From the NCBI GenBank assembly GCA_037482215.1, contig CP148074.1, positions 2,108,001-2,172,000 on the forward strand: 64,000 nt of DNA. The letters run 5' to 3'. A model generated the notes under the pieces. It saw only the letters and a program-made list of their open reading frames with translations. It did not search any database and was not told where the DNA came from. Shown here in pieces: positions 8,910 to 17,912 of the stretch. This DNA is from Pseudomonas mendocina. Its GTDB lineage: Bacteria; Pseudomonadota; Gammaproteobacteria; Pseudomonadales; Pseudomonadaceae. Within the stretch, counting starts at the first letter, position 1, and every line of letters starts with the position of its first letter. Made by a program: the position numbers and the translations under genes.

Positions 8910-8934
8910 GCGGCCGGTGTTTTTAACCGGCCGC
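8910..8934 (-). terminator. Hairpin after ddl
   Basis: GCGGCCGGT and ACCGGCCGC pair perfectly (9 bp) around a 7-base A/T-rich loop, starting 8 bases after the ddl stop and 19 bases before the yjbR ATG. There is no T-run, so attenuation or mRNA 3'-end protection is as likely as termination. Confidence 0.5.
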
Positions 8935-8941
8935 AAGCGCG

Positions 8942-10048
8942 TCAGCGTGCTCGGGACAGAGGGTCAAGCGCCAGTTCAATCAACTCGGTTACTAGGTCTG
9001 TATAACTCAGGCCACTGGCTTCCCAGAGTTTCGGGTACATCGAAATCGGGGTAAAGCCGGGCAGGGTGTTGATCTCGTTTACGATAGCGCCCTCTGGTGT
9101 AAGGAAGAAGTCGACACGGGCCAGACCCGCACAGTCAGTGGCTTCGAATGCGCGGATGGCTGTGTCCTGCAGCAGTTTCAGTTCACTGTCGCTGACCCTG
9201 GCTGGCAACTCAAGTGTGACACCGGCAGCCCCCAAGTACTTGGCTTCGAAATCGTAGAAGTCGCGGCCATCACAGATGATTTCGCCGACAACACTGGACG
9301 TGCGCGGGCTGTTACCAGAACGGCCGCCGAGCACTGAAATTTCTACCTCACGGCCAATAACGCCGGACTCAATGAGCACGACATCGTCTGACTTAAGGGC
9401 TTCATCTATTGCAGCACGAAGAGCGCTGGCATCGGCTACACGACTGACGCCGATACTGGAGCCGGAGCGTGCAGGCTTGATATACAGCGGGTAACGCAGG
9501 CCATTGTCCAATTGATCAATCAGTGCCGGGTCGCGCTGAAGTTGTGCGCGGCTTACCGAACGACCTGGTGCAACGCCAATACCGGCAGCGGCCAGCACTG
9601 CCTTGGTGAAGTGTTTATCCATGCACAGTGCAGAGGACAGCACACCGTTGCCCACGAAGGGGATTGACAGTAGTTGCAACATGCCTTGCAGCGTGCCGTC
9701 TTCACCAAATGGACCATGCAGCAGCGGGAAAGCCAGATCGACGTCGCCAAGGGAGCGAACGCTGCCGTCAGCCTCCGTGACGCTAATAGCGCGGCTTTCA
9801 GCCGATTCAGGCCAACGGAAACGGCTGCCATTGTCAGTGACCTCTGGCAGTGCGCCTGCAATCAGGGCGTAGTTCATATCCTCTTCGGCCACGAGCACCA
9901 TATTGCCCGCTTTGGTAATGCCGACCGGAATAACGTCAAAGCGCTCACGATCAATGGCCTTGAGGACTTCTTTGGCCGTGACACAGCTAATGGCGTGCTC
10001 GCTGGAACGGCCCCCGTGCAACAGCACGACCCGGATTTTGTTGGACAT
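8942..10048 (-). CDS. ddl: D-alanine--D-alanine ligase
   Basis: This 368-aa ATP-grasp enzyme makes D-Ala-D-Ala for peptidoglycan precursors. The N-terminal VVLLHGGRSSEHAIS motif, the PLLHGPFGEDGTLQG substrate loop, the KPARSGSSIGVSRV ATP-binding region and the C-terminal RVDFF...VNEINTLPGF metal-binding segment are all present. It is longer than the ~310-320-aa DdlB enzymes of the dcw cluster and is not next to ftsQAZ, so it is a second, DdlA-type ligase. It follows ppiC by 34 bp on the same strand. Start ATG at 10046-10048. Confidence 0.95.
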   Translation of the reverse strand: MSNKIRVVLLHGGRSSEHAISCVTAKEVLKAIDRERFDVIPVGITKAGNMVLVAEEDMNYALIAGALPEVTDNGSRFRWPESAESRAISVTEADGSVRSLGDVDLAFPLLHGPFGEDGTLQGMLQLLSIPFVGNGVLSSALCMDKHFTKAVLAAAGIGVAPGRSVSRAQLQRDPALIDQLDNGLRYPLYIKPARSGSSIGVSRVADASALRAAIDEALKSDDVVLIESGVIGREVEISVLGGRSGNSPRTSSVVGEIICDGRDFYDFEAKYLGAAGVTLELPARVSDSELKLLQDTAIRAFEATDCAGLARVDFFLTPEGAIVNEINTLPGFTPISMYPKLWEASGLSYTDLVTELIELALDPLSRAR

Positions 10049-10082
10049 CCTATGGTTCCTTGATAACTGAAGGGCGGCAGAT

Positions 10083-10361
10083 TTAATCGCGGTAAAAAAC
10101 CTGAACCAAATGGTAACCGAACTGGCTTTTCACCGGGCCGTGAACTTCGCGCAGGGGCTTTTTGAAGATGATTTGGTCGATGGCCCGAACCATCTGACCT
10201 GGACGAACCTCGCCTAGGTCACCGCCTTTTTTACCGGACGGGCAGGTTGAGTATTTGCGGGCGAGGGCATCGAAGGCTTCGCCAGCGGCGATGCGTTTTT
10301 TCAAGGCTGCAGCTTCAGCTTCAGTCTTAACAAGAATATGACGGGCCATTGCCTTGGGCAT
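10083..10361 (-). CDS. ppiC: Parvulin-type peptidyl-prolyl isomerase PpiC
   Basis: This 92-aa single-domain parvulin has no signal peptide and so is cytoplasmic. Family landmarks are ARHILVKTEAEA at the start, the STCPSGKKGGDLGE motif in the middle and the SQFGYHLVQV C-terminal strand with the active-site His. It catalyses cis-trans isomerisation at X-Pro bonds. GAGGAG lies 6 nt before the ATG. It is the first gene of the ppiC-ddl-yjbR group; its clients are unknown. Confidence 0.95.
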   Translation of the reverse strand: MPKAMARHILVKTEAEAAALKKRIAAGEAFDALARKYSTCPSGKKGGDLGEVRPGQMVRAIDQIIFKKPLREVHGPVKSQFGYHLVQVFYRD

Positions 10362-10500
10362 GACAGGCTCCTCGTTTAAAGTGGGATAAATGTGCCACTA
10401 TCTAGTATGTTTCGTTTTAGACAGTGAACGGCTTCAAGTGCGTGGATGCTTGCGGCCGTGGTACGAAAAATAATAAATCCTTTCTGCCGGATGTTTTGTT

Positions 10501-11718
10501 ATGGATCTCAACGCCATGCTCAAAATCCTGTCCTCTCAGGACGGGTCTGATCTATATCTATCCACGGGCGCTCCTCCCTGTGCCAAGTTTAATGGTGTCC
10601 TAAAAGCGCTCAGTGCAGAGCCTTTAAAGTCTGGAGAGGTGGCAGCTATTGCCGATTCGGTCATGGACAGTGCTCAGCGTGAGGAGTTTGAACGCGAGCT
10701 TGAGATGAACCTGGCGATCTCAGTTCCCAGTGTTGGCCGTTTTCGGATCAATATTTTCAAACAGCGCAACGAGGTCTCTATTGTCGCACGGAACATCAAA
10801 ATGGAGATTCCCCGTTTTGAGGACCTGAAACTGCCTGAAGTACTTCTCAAAACCGTGATGGAGAAGCGCGGGCTGGTGCTGTTTGTAGGGGGTACAGGGT
10901 CAGGTAAGTCGACTTCGTTGGCGGCGCTTATCGACTACCGCAACCGCAACAGCGGCGGTCATATCATCACCATTGAAGACCCCGTTGAATATGTGCACCG
11001 TCATAAAAAGTCGATTATCAACCAGCGTGAAGTCGGGGTGGATACGCGCAGTTTTCATGCAGCACTGAAGAACACGCTGCGCCAAGCGCCGGATGTGATT
11101 CTGATTGGCGAGATCCGTGACCGGGAGACCATGGAACATGCACTGGCGTTCGCCGATACCGGCCACCTGGCTATTTCTACTCTGCACGCCAACAACGCCA
11201 ACCAAGCGTTGGACCGCATTATCAACTTCTTCCCAGAAGATCGCCGTCCGCAGTTGCTCAATGATCTGGGTAACAACCTCAAGGCCTTTATTTCTCAGCG
11301 CTTAGTTAAAACCGTCGATGGCAAACGCCGTGCTGCCGTGGAAGTGCTGCTGGGCACGCCGACTGTTCGCGATTTGATCAAGCGCAGCGAGCTGTCAGAA
11401 ATTAAGGAGATCATGGAAAAGTCCCGAAACCTGGGCATGCAGACCTTTGATCAGGCCTTGATCGAGCTGGTGCATGAGGGGGCTATCACTGAGGAGGAGG
11501 CCGTCAAAAATGCCGACTCCGCGAACAACGTGCGTCTGCAACTCAAACTACACCGCGATAGTCGTTCAGCGACTCCTGCAGCCGCTGAGCAAGGTGCTGC
11601 TACCCCCGCGGCTGCTCAACCAACCGCAGCAAGTAAGCCTGAGTGGGGGCTAGAGTTGAAGTTGGAGGAAATTGAGGAAGAACAGTCCACTGATGATCCA
11701 GGCCGGATAGGCATTTGA
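10501..11718 (+). CDS. PilT/PilU-type twitching-motility ATPase (orphan)
   Basis: This 405-aa hexameric retraction-type ATPase has an N-terminal PAS-like domain (~1-100) and a C-terminal RecA-like core. Walker A is GGTGSGKST, the Asp box IITIEDPVEYVH, Walker B VILIGEIRDRETM and the His box LAISTLHANNA. The AIRNLIRE sector of PilT is replaced, and the sequence is closer to PilU in length and in its acidic C-terminal tail. Before that tail is an Ala/Pro-rich linker of about 35 residues. It is alone, not beside pilT, so it may be a third retraction-type ATPase. It acts at the cytoplasmic face of a type IV pilus or related machine. Confidence 0.9.
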   Translation: MDLNAMLKILSSQDGSDLYLSTGAPPCAKFNGVLKALSAEPLKSGEVAAIADSVMDSAQREEFERELEMNLAISVPSVGRFRINIFKQRNEVSIVARNIKMEIPRFEDLKLPEVLLKTVMEKRGLVLFVGGTGSGKSTSLAALIDYRNRNSGGHIITIEDPVEYVHRHKKSIINQREVGVDTRSFHAALKNTLRQAPDVILIGEIRDRETMEHALAFADTGHLAISTLHANNANQALDRIINFFPEDRRPQLLNDLGNNLKAFISQRLVKTVDGKRRAAVEVLLGTPTVRDLIKRSELSEIKEIMEKSRNLGMQTFDQALIELVHEGAITEEEAVKNADSANNVRLQLKLHRDSRSATPAAAEQGAATPAAAQPTAASKPEWGLELKLEEIEEEQSTDDPGRIGI

Positions 11719-11724
11719 CTGGGC

Positions 11725-11747
11725 GCCCGGGCGCTTAGCGCTCGGGC
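11725..11747. terminator. GC-rich hairpin between convergent genes
   Basis: GCCCGGGCGC and GCGCTCGGGC pair (one G·T) around TTA, directly after the PilU-like gene and overlapping the 3' end of the convergent binding-protein gene. It lacks a T-run but is placed to serve both. Confidence 0.55.
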
Positions 11748-12460
11748 AAGTACACGGCCATGATTTTCTTAAGCTCACCCTCTTTGTGCAATTGCTCGAT
11801 AACCTGTCTCAGGCGCTGTACCAATTCAGGGTTGCAGTCCTTGGAGCAGGCCAGGTAGATATCAGATGAGTTCAGCACCGGGCTGCGGCGCAGCTTTGGG
11901 CCACCTTCAGGCCATAAGAAGAGTGCTTCTGGCACGCCGGTAAACCAAGCGTCGACCCGGCCTCGCTTGAGCATGGTGATAGGAATTTCACCCAGTTTGA
12001 GGCTGACAATTTGCTCCCTGCTGATACCCGCTTGAAGCAAAGTTTCCTCCTGCGGAGTACCATGGCCTACCGCAATACGGTTATAGCGTTTGCGCGCATC
12101 CTCAAAGCTGCTGACAGGGGTGCCCAAAGAGAAAAAAGCCCGCTCCAGCGCCATGATTGGTGCGATCCAAGTGTAATCTTCCTCACGCTCGGGTGTTCGC
12201 GAAAGCGGGGTGATTAATTGGTCTCGCCCAGCGCTCACAGTAATTTGTGCACGTGCCCAAGGTGAGTTGATAAGGTTGGCCGTCATGCCCGCACGGCCTA
12301 TTGCGGCGAGGGTCATATCGCCTGCTATACCGTAGCCGAGCTGGTGCTGCTGAAAGGTCAGCGGAGGAGCATCAGGAATGAACAGCTGGATGGTCTCAGC
12401 TGCTTGGACAGATGCGGAAAGACAGCCCAAATAGATTAGGCAGTATCGAACGAGTCGCAT
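11735..12460 (-). CDS. Periplasmic family-3 solute-binding protein
   Basis: This 241-aa protein starts at the ATG before RLVRYCLIYLG, with GGAGG 7 nt upstream. The first ~20 residues are a signal peptide ending at SVQA-AE. The mature part is a type-3 extracellular solute-binding domain like those of amino-acid ABC transporters (GYGIAGDMTLAAI, VDAWFTGVPEALF). No permease or ATPase gene is adjacent, so this may be an orphan receptor, as is common for such proteins in pseudomonads. Its ligand cannot be told from sequence. Confidence 0.87.
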   Translation of the reverse strand: MRLVRYCLIYLGCLSASVQAAETIQLFIPDAPPLTFQQHQLGYGIAGDMTLAAIGRAGMTANLINSPWARAQITVSAGRDQLITPLSRTPEREEDYTWIAPIMALERAFFSLGTPVSSFEDARKRYNRIAVGHGTPQEETLLQAGISREQIVSLKLGEIPITMLKRGRVDAWFTGVPEALFLWPEGGPKLRRSPVLNSSDIYLACSKDCNPELVQRLRQVIEQLHKEGELKKIMAVYLPER

Positions 12461-12611
12461 CCCACATCCTCCGTACAGTTCCTTCAAGTGTAGGCATAAG
12501 TAGGCGCACTGCTTGAGGATTGGAACCCGCCCGTTGTCCCACTCATATGACAGCTTATTTTGACTGGGAATTCAGTCCCATTAAATATAGACGAAAGGTG
12601 TAGTCAAATGC

Positions 12612-12652
12612 TTGAGTCGTAAGGTAATTCTTAATACTGTATAAATAATCAG
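12612..12652 (+). promoter_or_regulatory. Promoter with overlapping LexA-type SOS box
   Basis: A -35 TTGAGT (12612-12617), 17 bp, and a -10 TACTGT (12635-12640) lie upstream of the radical-SAM gene. CTGTATAAATAATCAG (12637-12652) covers the -10. It has the exact CTG-N10-CAG form of the gammaproteobacterial LexA site (consensus CTGTATATATATACAG) with an A/T-only core. It ends 16 bp before the start codon, where bound LexA would block transcription. Confidence 0.75.
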
Positions 12653-12668
12653 TATTCTGGATTGTGCT

Positions 12669-13889
12669 ATGCAACTCATCGCCAAGCTCGGCATTCTGGC
12701 GGATGCCGCTAAATATGATGCTTCGTGTGCCAGCAGTGGAGGACAGACAAGGACCTCCAAGGGCAAGGATGGCATAGGCTCGACTAACGGAATGGGCATT
12801 TGTCACAGTTTTACCCCTGACGGACGCTGTGTCTCCCTACTCAAAGTCTTACTGACCAACTTTTGTTTGTATGACTGCCAGTACTGCGTTAATCGCCGTT
12901 CAAGCAACGTTCCTCGTGCCCGCTTTACGCCTGAAGAAGTCGTTCGCTTGACCTTGGATTTTTACCGGCGTAATTGCATCAGCGGTCTGTTTTTGAGTTC
13001 AGGCATTATCCGTTCTGCGGACTACACCATGGAGCAGCTGATTCGTGTGGCGCGGCTGCTGCGTGAGGAACATAACTTCCGTGGCTACATTCACCTTAAA
13101 ACCATTCCAGATGCTGACCCGCTGCTGATTGAAGAGGCGGGCAGGCTGGCTGATCGACTCAGCGTCAACATCGAACTCCCCAGTGAGTCGGGGCTGAAGC
13201 GATTGGCTCCAGAGAAAAAGGTAGTCAGCATCCGCCAGGCGATGGGCACTATTCATTTGGGGCAGCAGGCCGTTGCAGGTGAGGCGAGGGCACCACGCTT
13301 TGCGCCGGCAGGCCAGAGCACGCAGATGATTGTCGGAGCAGACGGTTCGGACGACCGCACCATCTTGCGAAACGCGGAGTCGCTGTATAACGGCTATGGC
13401 CTGCGTCGCGTGTATTACTCAGCGTTCAGCCCGATTCCGGACAGCCCCAACACCGTACCGCTGGCTGCGCCGCCCTTGTTGCGTGAACACCGTCTGTATC
13501 AGGCGGACTTCCTGCTGCGTGGTTATGGCTACAAAGCCGGTGAGCTGGTAACTGAGGACAACCATCTAGCCTTAGATATCGACCCTAAACTGGCTTGGGC
13601 GCTGGCCAACCGCGAGCAGTTTCCGGTTGACCTGAACCGCGCGGAACCGGCTGTGATGGCTCGTATCCCTGGTATCGGTTTGCGCTCAGTGAAACGCCTA
13701 GTGGAGTTGCGCCGTGAACGGCGGATTCGCTATGACGACCTGATCCACCTGCGTTGTGTGCTGGATAAGGCAAAGCCCTTTATCGTCACCAGTGATTACC
13801 GGCCGCGTACTGGTGAGGTCTCAAGCCATCTATTGCGGGCGAAGCTGCGTGATCCGCAAGCGCCGGAGCAAATGGGGTTGTGGGGATGA
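12669..13889 (+). CDS. Putative DNA modification/repair radical SAM protein
   Basis: This 406-aa radical SAM protein has the CLYDCQYC motif (C66, C70, C73; Cx3Cx2C) for the 4Fe-4S cluster. Three further conserved Cys precede it (C20, C45, C54). A helix-hairpin-helix DNA-binding segment (MARIPGIGLRSVKRLV) sits near residue 330. It matches the family annotated as putative DNA modification/repair radical SAM protein, distantly like spore photoproduct lyase. The next gene overlaps by 4 bp (ATGA) and encodes the usual partner. A LexA-type box lies directly upstream, so SOS induction is likely. The DNA substrate is unknown. Confidence 0.9.
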   Translation: MQLIAKLGILADAAKYDASCASSGGQTRTSKGKDGIGSTNGMGICHSFTPDGRCVSLLKVLLTNFCLYDCQYCVNRRSSNVPRARFTPEEVVRLTLDFYRRNCISGLFLSSGIIRSADYTMEQLIRVARLLREEHNFRGYIHLKTIPDADPLLIEEAGRLADRLSVNIELPSESGLKRLAPEKKVVSIRQAMGTIHLGQQAVAGEARAPRFAPAGQSTQMIVGADGSDDRTILRNAESLYNGYGLRRVYYSAFSPIPDSPNTVPLAAPPLLREHRLYQADFLLRGYGYKAGELVTEDNHLALDIDPKLAWALANREQFPVDLNRAEPAVMARIPGIGLRSVKRLVELRRERRIRYDDLIHLRCVLDKAKPFIVTSDYRPRTGEVSSHLLRAKLRDPQAPEQMGLWG

Positions 13890-14722
13890 TTGAGCTGGAT
13901 TGCGATGACACTTTTGAGCTGTGGCGCGATCAGGCACGAAGCCTGCTCAGCCATGGGATTGATCCGTCCCAGGTGACGTGGTCGCAAGGCTTGATCAACG
14001 ATCTGCTGGCTGTGCCTGCTACGCTACCGGAGGGCCGTGGGCCATACCGCACTCAGGTTCCGGCGCAATTGCTCAACCTCCTGCAAACCGCCGCCCGTTA
14101 TCACGGCGAGCAGCGTTGGAATCTGCTGTATGAGGTGCTCTGGCGTGTCGCCCATGGTGATCGCACCGCCATGCTACCGGGTGACAGCCTGGGTTCTGAA
14201 TTGCACCGGCGGATTAAACAGGTGCGCCGCGAAGCCCATCACTTGCATGCGTATGTGCGCTTTACACCACTGCCTGCCGATCTGGCAGATCGGTTGCAGC
14301 TTGATCTGGTCGCATATTACGAGCCAGCCCACGATATTTTGTCCGAAGCCTGCGAGCACTTTGCCGAGCGGTTGGGCAAACAGCGCTGGCTGATTGCGAC
14401 GCACCGCGACGGTATCCGCTATGACGGAGAATTCGATTACCGTCGCCAGTGTCCGGACGAATGGCGCGAGTGGGCAAAAAACGCGGATGATCCCGGTGCA
14501 GAGCTGTGGCGCACCTACTACCGCCACATCTTCAATCCGGCCCGTTTAAACCCGAATGTGATGCGTCAGCATATGCCGGGGCGGTTCTGGCAACACCTCA
14601 CCGAAGGCGATCTGATCCCGCAATTGGTGGGGTTGGCCCGCCAGGGCAAGCAGCGGGATGGTCAGGCGCTTGAGGTTGCAGCGCAGGCCGGTAAAAGCCT
14701 GCGCATAAAGCCACAGCAATAA
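13886..14722 (+). CDS. DUF4130-family partner of the radical SAM DNA-repair protein
   Basis: This 278-aa soluble protein belongs to the family of putative DNA-metabolism proteins always found with the radical-SAM gene upstream. Conserved segments are LYEVLWRVAHGD, HHLHAYVRFTPL, a DLVAYYEPAHDILS motif and the C-terminal YYRHIFNPARLNPNVMRQHMP. No nuclease or glycosylase motif is visible; some relatives are fused to a uracil-DNA glycosylase domain, which is absent here. The start is the ATG in the ATGA overlap; a GTG 6 nt earlier is possible. Function is unknown; a role with the radical SAM protein in SOS DNA repair is inferred. Confidence 0.88.
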   Translation: MIELDCDDTFELWRDQARSLLSHGIDPSQVTWSQGLINDLLAVPATLPEGRGPYRTQVPAQLLNLLQTAARYHGEQRWNLLYEVLWRVAHGDRTAMLPGDSLGSELHRRIKQVRREAHHLHAYVRFTPLPADLADRLQLDLVAYYEPAHDILSEACEHFAERLGKQRWLIATHRDGIRYDGEFDYRRQCPDEWREWAKNADDPGAELWRTYYRHIFNPARLNPNVMRQHMPGRFWQHLTEGDLIPQLVGLARQGKQRDGQALEVAAQAGKSLRIKPQQ

Positions 14723-14725
14723 GGA

Positions 14726-16681
14726 TTAGTCGTTTAGCTCAGGCAGGCCACGGTAAAGCTCAAGGGCTTGTGGGTTGGCCAGCGCATCGGTGTTTTTAAC
14801 CGGTTGGCCATGGACCACATTACGTACAGCCAACTCAACGATTTTCCCGCTGATGGTGCGTGGGATATCCGCGACCTGGACGATTTTGGCTGGGACGTGC
14901 CGCGGCGTTGTATTGGCGCGGATGATGCTGCGAATTTGATCGCGCAGGGCGTCATCCAGTTGCAGTCCATCACGCAACCGCACAAACAGTACAACGCGCA
15001 CATCCCCTTGCCAGTCCTGGCCGATGGCAATGGATTCCAGTACCTGCTCGACTTTCTCTACCTGACGGTAGATTTCCGCCGTGCCGATACGCACACCGCC
15101 GGGATTCAACACGGCATCTGAACGTCCATGGATGATCAGGCCGCCATTGTCGGTAACTTCTGCATAGTCGCCATGGGCCCAGACACCGGGGAAGTTCTCG
15201 AAGTAAGCGGAGCGGAACTTCTCACCGCTGGCGTCGTTCCAGAAGCCGACTGGCATGCTGGTGAAATGCTTGGCGCAGACCAACTCTCCTTTCTCGCCCA
15301 CTACTGACTGGCCAGCGTCGTTCCACACCTGCACATCCATACCCAGCCCTTTGCATTGCAGCTCGCCGGTATAAACGGGTAGAACCGGGTTGCCCAGTGC
15401 GAAGCAAGAGACGATATCGGTCCCGCCGGAAATCGAGGACAGGCACACATCGGTTTTGATATCGCGATAAACGTACTCAAAGCTTTCGTGGGCCAATGGT
15501 GAACCGGTGCTGAGAATCGCTTTAAGGCTGCTGAGCTTGTGGCTTTCGCGGGGTTTCGCTCCGGCTTTTTCCAGTGCGGCAATAAACTTGGCGCTGGTGC
15601 CGAAAACGTTGATTTGCTCACTGTCGATCAAGTCAATGAGCCGAGTCGGCTCAGGGTGGAAGGGAGAACCGTCGAACAGCACCAGCGTAGCGCCGATGGC
15701 CAAGCCGGAGACCAGCCAGTTCCACATCATCCAGCCACAGGTGGTGTAGTAGAACAGGGTGTCGTCAGCCGTCAGGTCAGTGTGCAGCCCCAACTCTTTG
15801 ACGTGCTGAAGCAGCGTGCCGCCGGTGCCGTGCACAATGCACTTAGGCACGCCGGTGGTGCCGCTGGAGTACATGATGTACAGCGGATGGGCGAACGGAA
15901 CCGGGGTGAACTCAGGCTCGCCACCGGCTTGATAGAAGTCCTCCCAGAGACTGACGCTGGCGCTGCTGGTGAAATCTTCAGCGCGGACCTTGCTGTTGGA
16001 GTAGGGCACAACAACCAGTTGCTGCAAGTCAGGCAAGCGCGCCAGGATCTCGTTCAGCTTGGCGGTGGTGTCGAGATTTTTACCCGCGTAACGGTAGCCT
16101 GCGGTGGCGATCAGCACTTTAGGTTCGATCTGGCCGAAACGGTCGATCACACCTTGTGTGCCGAAGTCTGGCGAGCAGCTCGACCAAGTCGCACCGAGGC
16201 TGGTGGTGGCCAGCATGCCGACCAAGGTTTGCCACGTATTGGGCATAAAGGCGGCAACGCGATCCCCCACACTAACCCCAGCTGCCCTCAAGCTGCGCTG
16301 TAGACCGGCAACATGGCGGGCTAGCTCGGCGTAGGTTAATTGCTCGCGGCTGCCGTCTTCGCCGATGGCAACAATGGCCACGTGGTCATCACGGCGGCGC
16401 AGCAGGTGTTCGGCAAAGTTCAGTGTGGCGCCGGGAAACCAATTGGCGCTGGGCATCTGGCTGCCTTCTTCAAGCACCTGAGTTGGCTGCGCGGTGAAGC
16501 GAATGTTGAAGAAGTCGACAATCGCCTGCCAGAAGGCTTCCCGTTGCGCCACGCTCCACTGGTGCAGGGCAGGGTAATCACCCAATTGCAGCGTGTGGCG
16601 CTGATTGACGAACAGGCGAAAGCGATCCATTTGTGTAGCGGCAATGCGCTCGGCGGAAGGCGTCCAGAGGGGCTGTTGCAT
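14726..16681 (-). CDS. aacS: Acetoacetyl-CoA synthetase
   Basis: This 651-aa acyl-adenylate-forming enzyme activates acetoacetate to acetoacetyl-CoA with ATP. The P-loop-like [18 protein letters not shown], the [12 protein letters not shown] motif, the [18 protein letters not shown] core and the C-terminal RTISGKIVE lysine region are present. The [16 protein letters not shown] segment marks the acetoacetyl-CoA rather than acetyl-CoA synthetase branch. It is the last gene of the liu series on the minus strand, downstream of HMG-CoA lyase, which releases acetoacetate, so the pathway context fits. GAGG lies 7 nt before the ATG. Confidence 0.94.
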   Translation of the reverse strand: MQQPLWTPSAERIAATQMDRFRLFVNQRHTLQLGDYPALHQWSVAQREAFWQAIVDFFNIRFTAQPTQVLEEGSQMPSANWFPGATLNFAEHLLRRRDDHVAIVAIGEDGSREQLTYAELARHVAGLQRSLRAAGVSVGDRVAAFMPNTWQTLVGMLATTSLGATWSSCSPDFGTQGVIDRFGQIEPKVLIATAGYRYAGKNLDTTAKLNEILARLPDLQQLVVVPYSNSKVRAEDFTSSASVSLWEDFYQAGGEPEFTPVPFAHPLYIMYSSGTTGVPKCIVHGTGGTLLQHVKELGLHTDLTADDTLFYYTTCGWMMWNWLVSGLAIGATLVLFDGSPFHPEPTRLIDLIDSEQINVFGTSAKFIAALEKAGAKPRESHKLSSLKAILSTGSPLAHESFEYVYRDIKTDVCLSSISGGTDIVSCFALGNPVLPVYTGELQCKGLGMDVQVWNDAGQSVVGEKGELVCAKHFTSMPVGFWNDASGEKFRSAYFENFPGVWAHGDYAEVTDNGGLIIHGRSDAVLNPGGVRIGTAEIYRQVEKVEQVLESIAIGQDWQGDVRVVLFVRLRDGLQLDDALRDQIRSIIRANTTPRHVPAKIVQVADIPRTISGKIVELAVRNVVHGQPVKNTDALANPQALELYRGLPELND

Positions 16682-16810
16682 GTCGCATCCTCAAATTCTT
16701 GTTATGGCGTTTGGCTGCGCAGCCTAGCGGTTGGTTTCGTGGGGCTGGCGACTCGTTTAGCTGTTCTGACAGGAGGCACTGCGCCGTTGCTGTAGCAACT
16801 ACACACCAAG

Positions 16811-16838
16811 GATCAGGCCTGATGGGCACAGCCTGATC
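16811..16838 (-). terminator. Hairpin between liuE and aacS
   Basis: GATCAGGC and GCCTGATC pair around 12 bases in the 194-bp gap downstream of liuE. An adjacent tight repeat, ACAGCCTG-T-CAGGCTGT (16849-16865), lies closer to liuE. Neither has a T-run; they could reduce read-through into aacS. Confidence 0.4.
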
Positions 16839-16875
16839 GCAGTGCTTTACAGCCTGTCAGGCTGTCTTTACAGCA

Positions 16876-17778
16876 TCAGGCACTGGCCAGTTTGGCTTTT
16901 GCAACCCGCGAGCCATTGGCTTTACCCAGCACCTCGCAAATGCGGCTGCCAGCCTGAATCAGCAGGTCGAGATCAATGCCGGTGTGGATACCCAGACCAT
17001 TAAGCAGGTACACCACGTCTTCACTGGCTACGTTACCGCTGGCGCCTTTGGCATAAGGGCAGCCGCCCAAGCCAGCGACGGAGCTGTCAAACACGCTGAT
17101 GCCTTCGAGCAAGCTGGCGTAAATGTTTGCCATGGCTTGGCCATAGGTGTCGTGGAAGTGGCCTGCGAGCTTGTCCCGTGGGATGTCTCGGCCTACCACA
17201 TCAAACAGTGTACGGGTCGCGCCAGCGGTGCCGGTGCCGATGGTGTCGCCCAAGGAAACTTCATAGCAGCCCATGGCAAACAGCTCACGGGAAACCGCCG
17301 CGACTTGTTCAGGCGCAACGTCACCGTCATATGGGCAGCCCAGTACACAGGAGACATAACCGCGAACACGGATGCCATGCTGTTTGGCCGCGTCCATCAC
17401 CGGTACGAAGCGTTGCAGGCTTTCGCTGATGGAACAGTTGATGTTCTTTTGCGAGAAGGCTTCGGAAGCCGCAGCAAACACCGCGACTTCTTTAACACCA
17501 GCGGCCAGGGCGTCTTCAAAACCCTTTAGGTTAGGCGCCAGCGCAGCGTAGGTGACGCCAGCCTTTTGTTGGATTTGCGCGAATACGTCGGCAGAGCCTG
17601 CCATTTGCGGCACCCACTTGGGCGATACGAAGCTGCCGACTTCCACATAGCTCAGGCCTGCGGCGGTCAGGTCGTCCACCAGACGAACCTTATCGGCAAC
17701 GCTGATCGGTTGTTTCTCGTTCTGCAAACCGTCGCGGGGGCCGACTTCGACCAGGCGGACTTGTTTGGGTAAGGACAT
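16876..17778 (-). CDS. liuE: Hydroxymethylglutaryl-CoA lyase (LiuE)
   Basis: This 300-aa TIM-barrel lyase splits 3-hydroxy-3-methylglutaryl-CoA to acetyl-CoA and acetoacetate, the last step of leucine breakdown. It has the N-terminal VEVGPRDGLQNEK motif with the catalytic Arg/Asp, the HFHDTYGQAMAN metal-ligand motif, and the GCPYAKGASGN loop whose Cys is catalytic in the family. GGAG lies 7 nt before the ATG. It is separated from liuD by ~196 bp carrying two palindromic repeats, unlike the tight spacing of the other liu genes. Confidence 0.96.
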   Translation of the reverse strand: MSLPKQVRLVEVGPRDGLQNEKQPISVADKVRLVDDLTAAGLSYVEVGSFVSPKWVPQMAGSADVFAQIQQKAGVTYAALAPNLKGFEDALAAGVKEVAVFAAASEAFSQKNINCSISESLQRFVPVMDAAKQHGIRVRGYVSCVLGCPYDGDVAPEQVAAVSRELFAMGCYEVSLGDTIGTGTAGATRTLFDVVGRDIPRDKLAGHFHDTYGQAMANIYASLLEGISVFDSSVAGLGGCPYAKGASGNVASEDVVYLLNGLGIHTGIDLDLLIQAGSRICEVLGKANGSRVAKAKLASA

Positions 17779-17821
17779 CTGGATTCTCCGTGGGCAGACG
17801 GCGTTTTGCCTGCCAAATATT

Positions 17822-17853
17822 GGTGGATAACGCTGCGCGCTTATCCACCCTAC
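17822..17853. repeat. Dispersed palindromic repeat (GTAGGGTGGATAA type)
   Basis: GGTGGATAA and TTATCCACC (17822-17830, 17841-17849) flank CGCTGCGCGC and are followed by CTAC. This looks like a short palindromic intergenic element that is common in pseudomonad genomes. A relative with GGTGGGTGAG arms lies at 22384-22412 in the same operon. Confidence 0.65.
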
Positions 17854-17912
17854 GTTGTGTGCTGCTGGCCTGATGCGGGATTTGTTGCATCAAGAGGGTG
17901 TTCAATCTTGCC

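Noticed and set aside
8889-8936. Upstream start for the YjbR-type protein
   Set aside because: The added 15 codons lie in a GC-rich hairpin and the family starts at MNAEQV.
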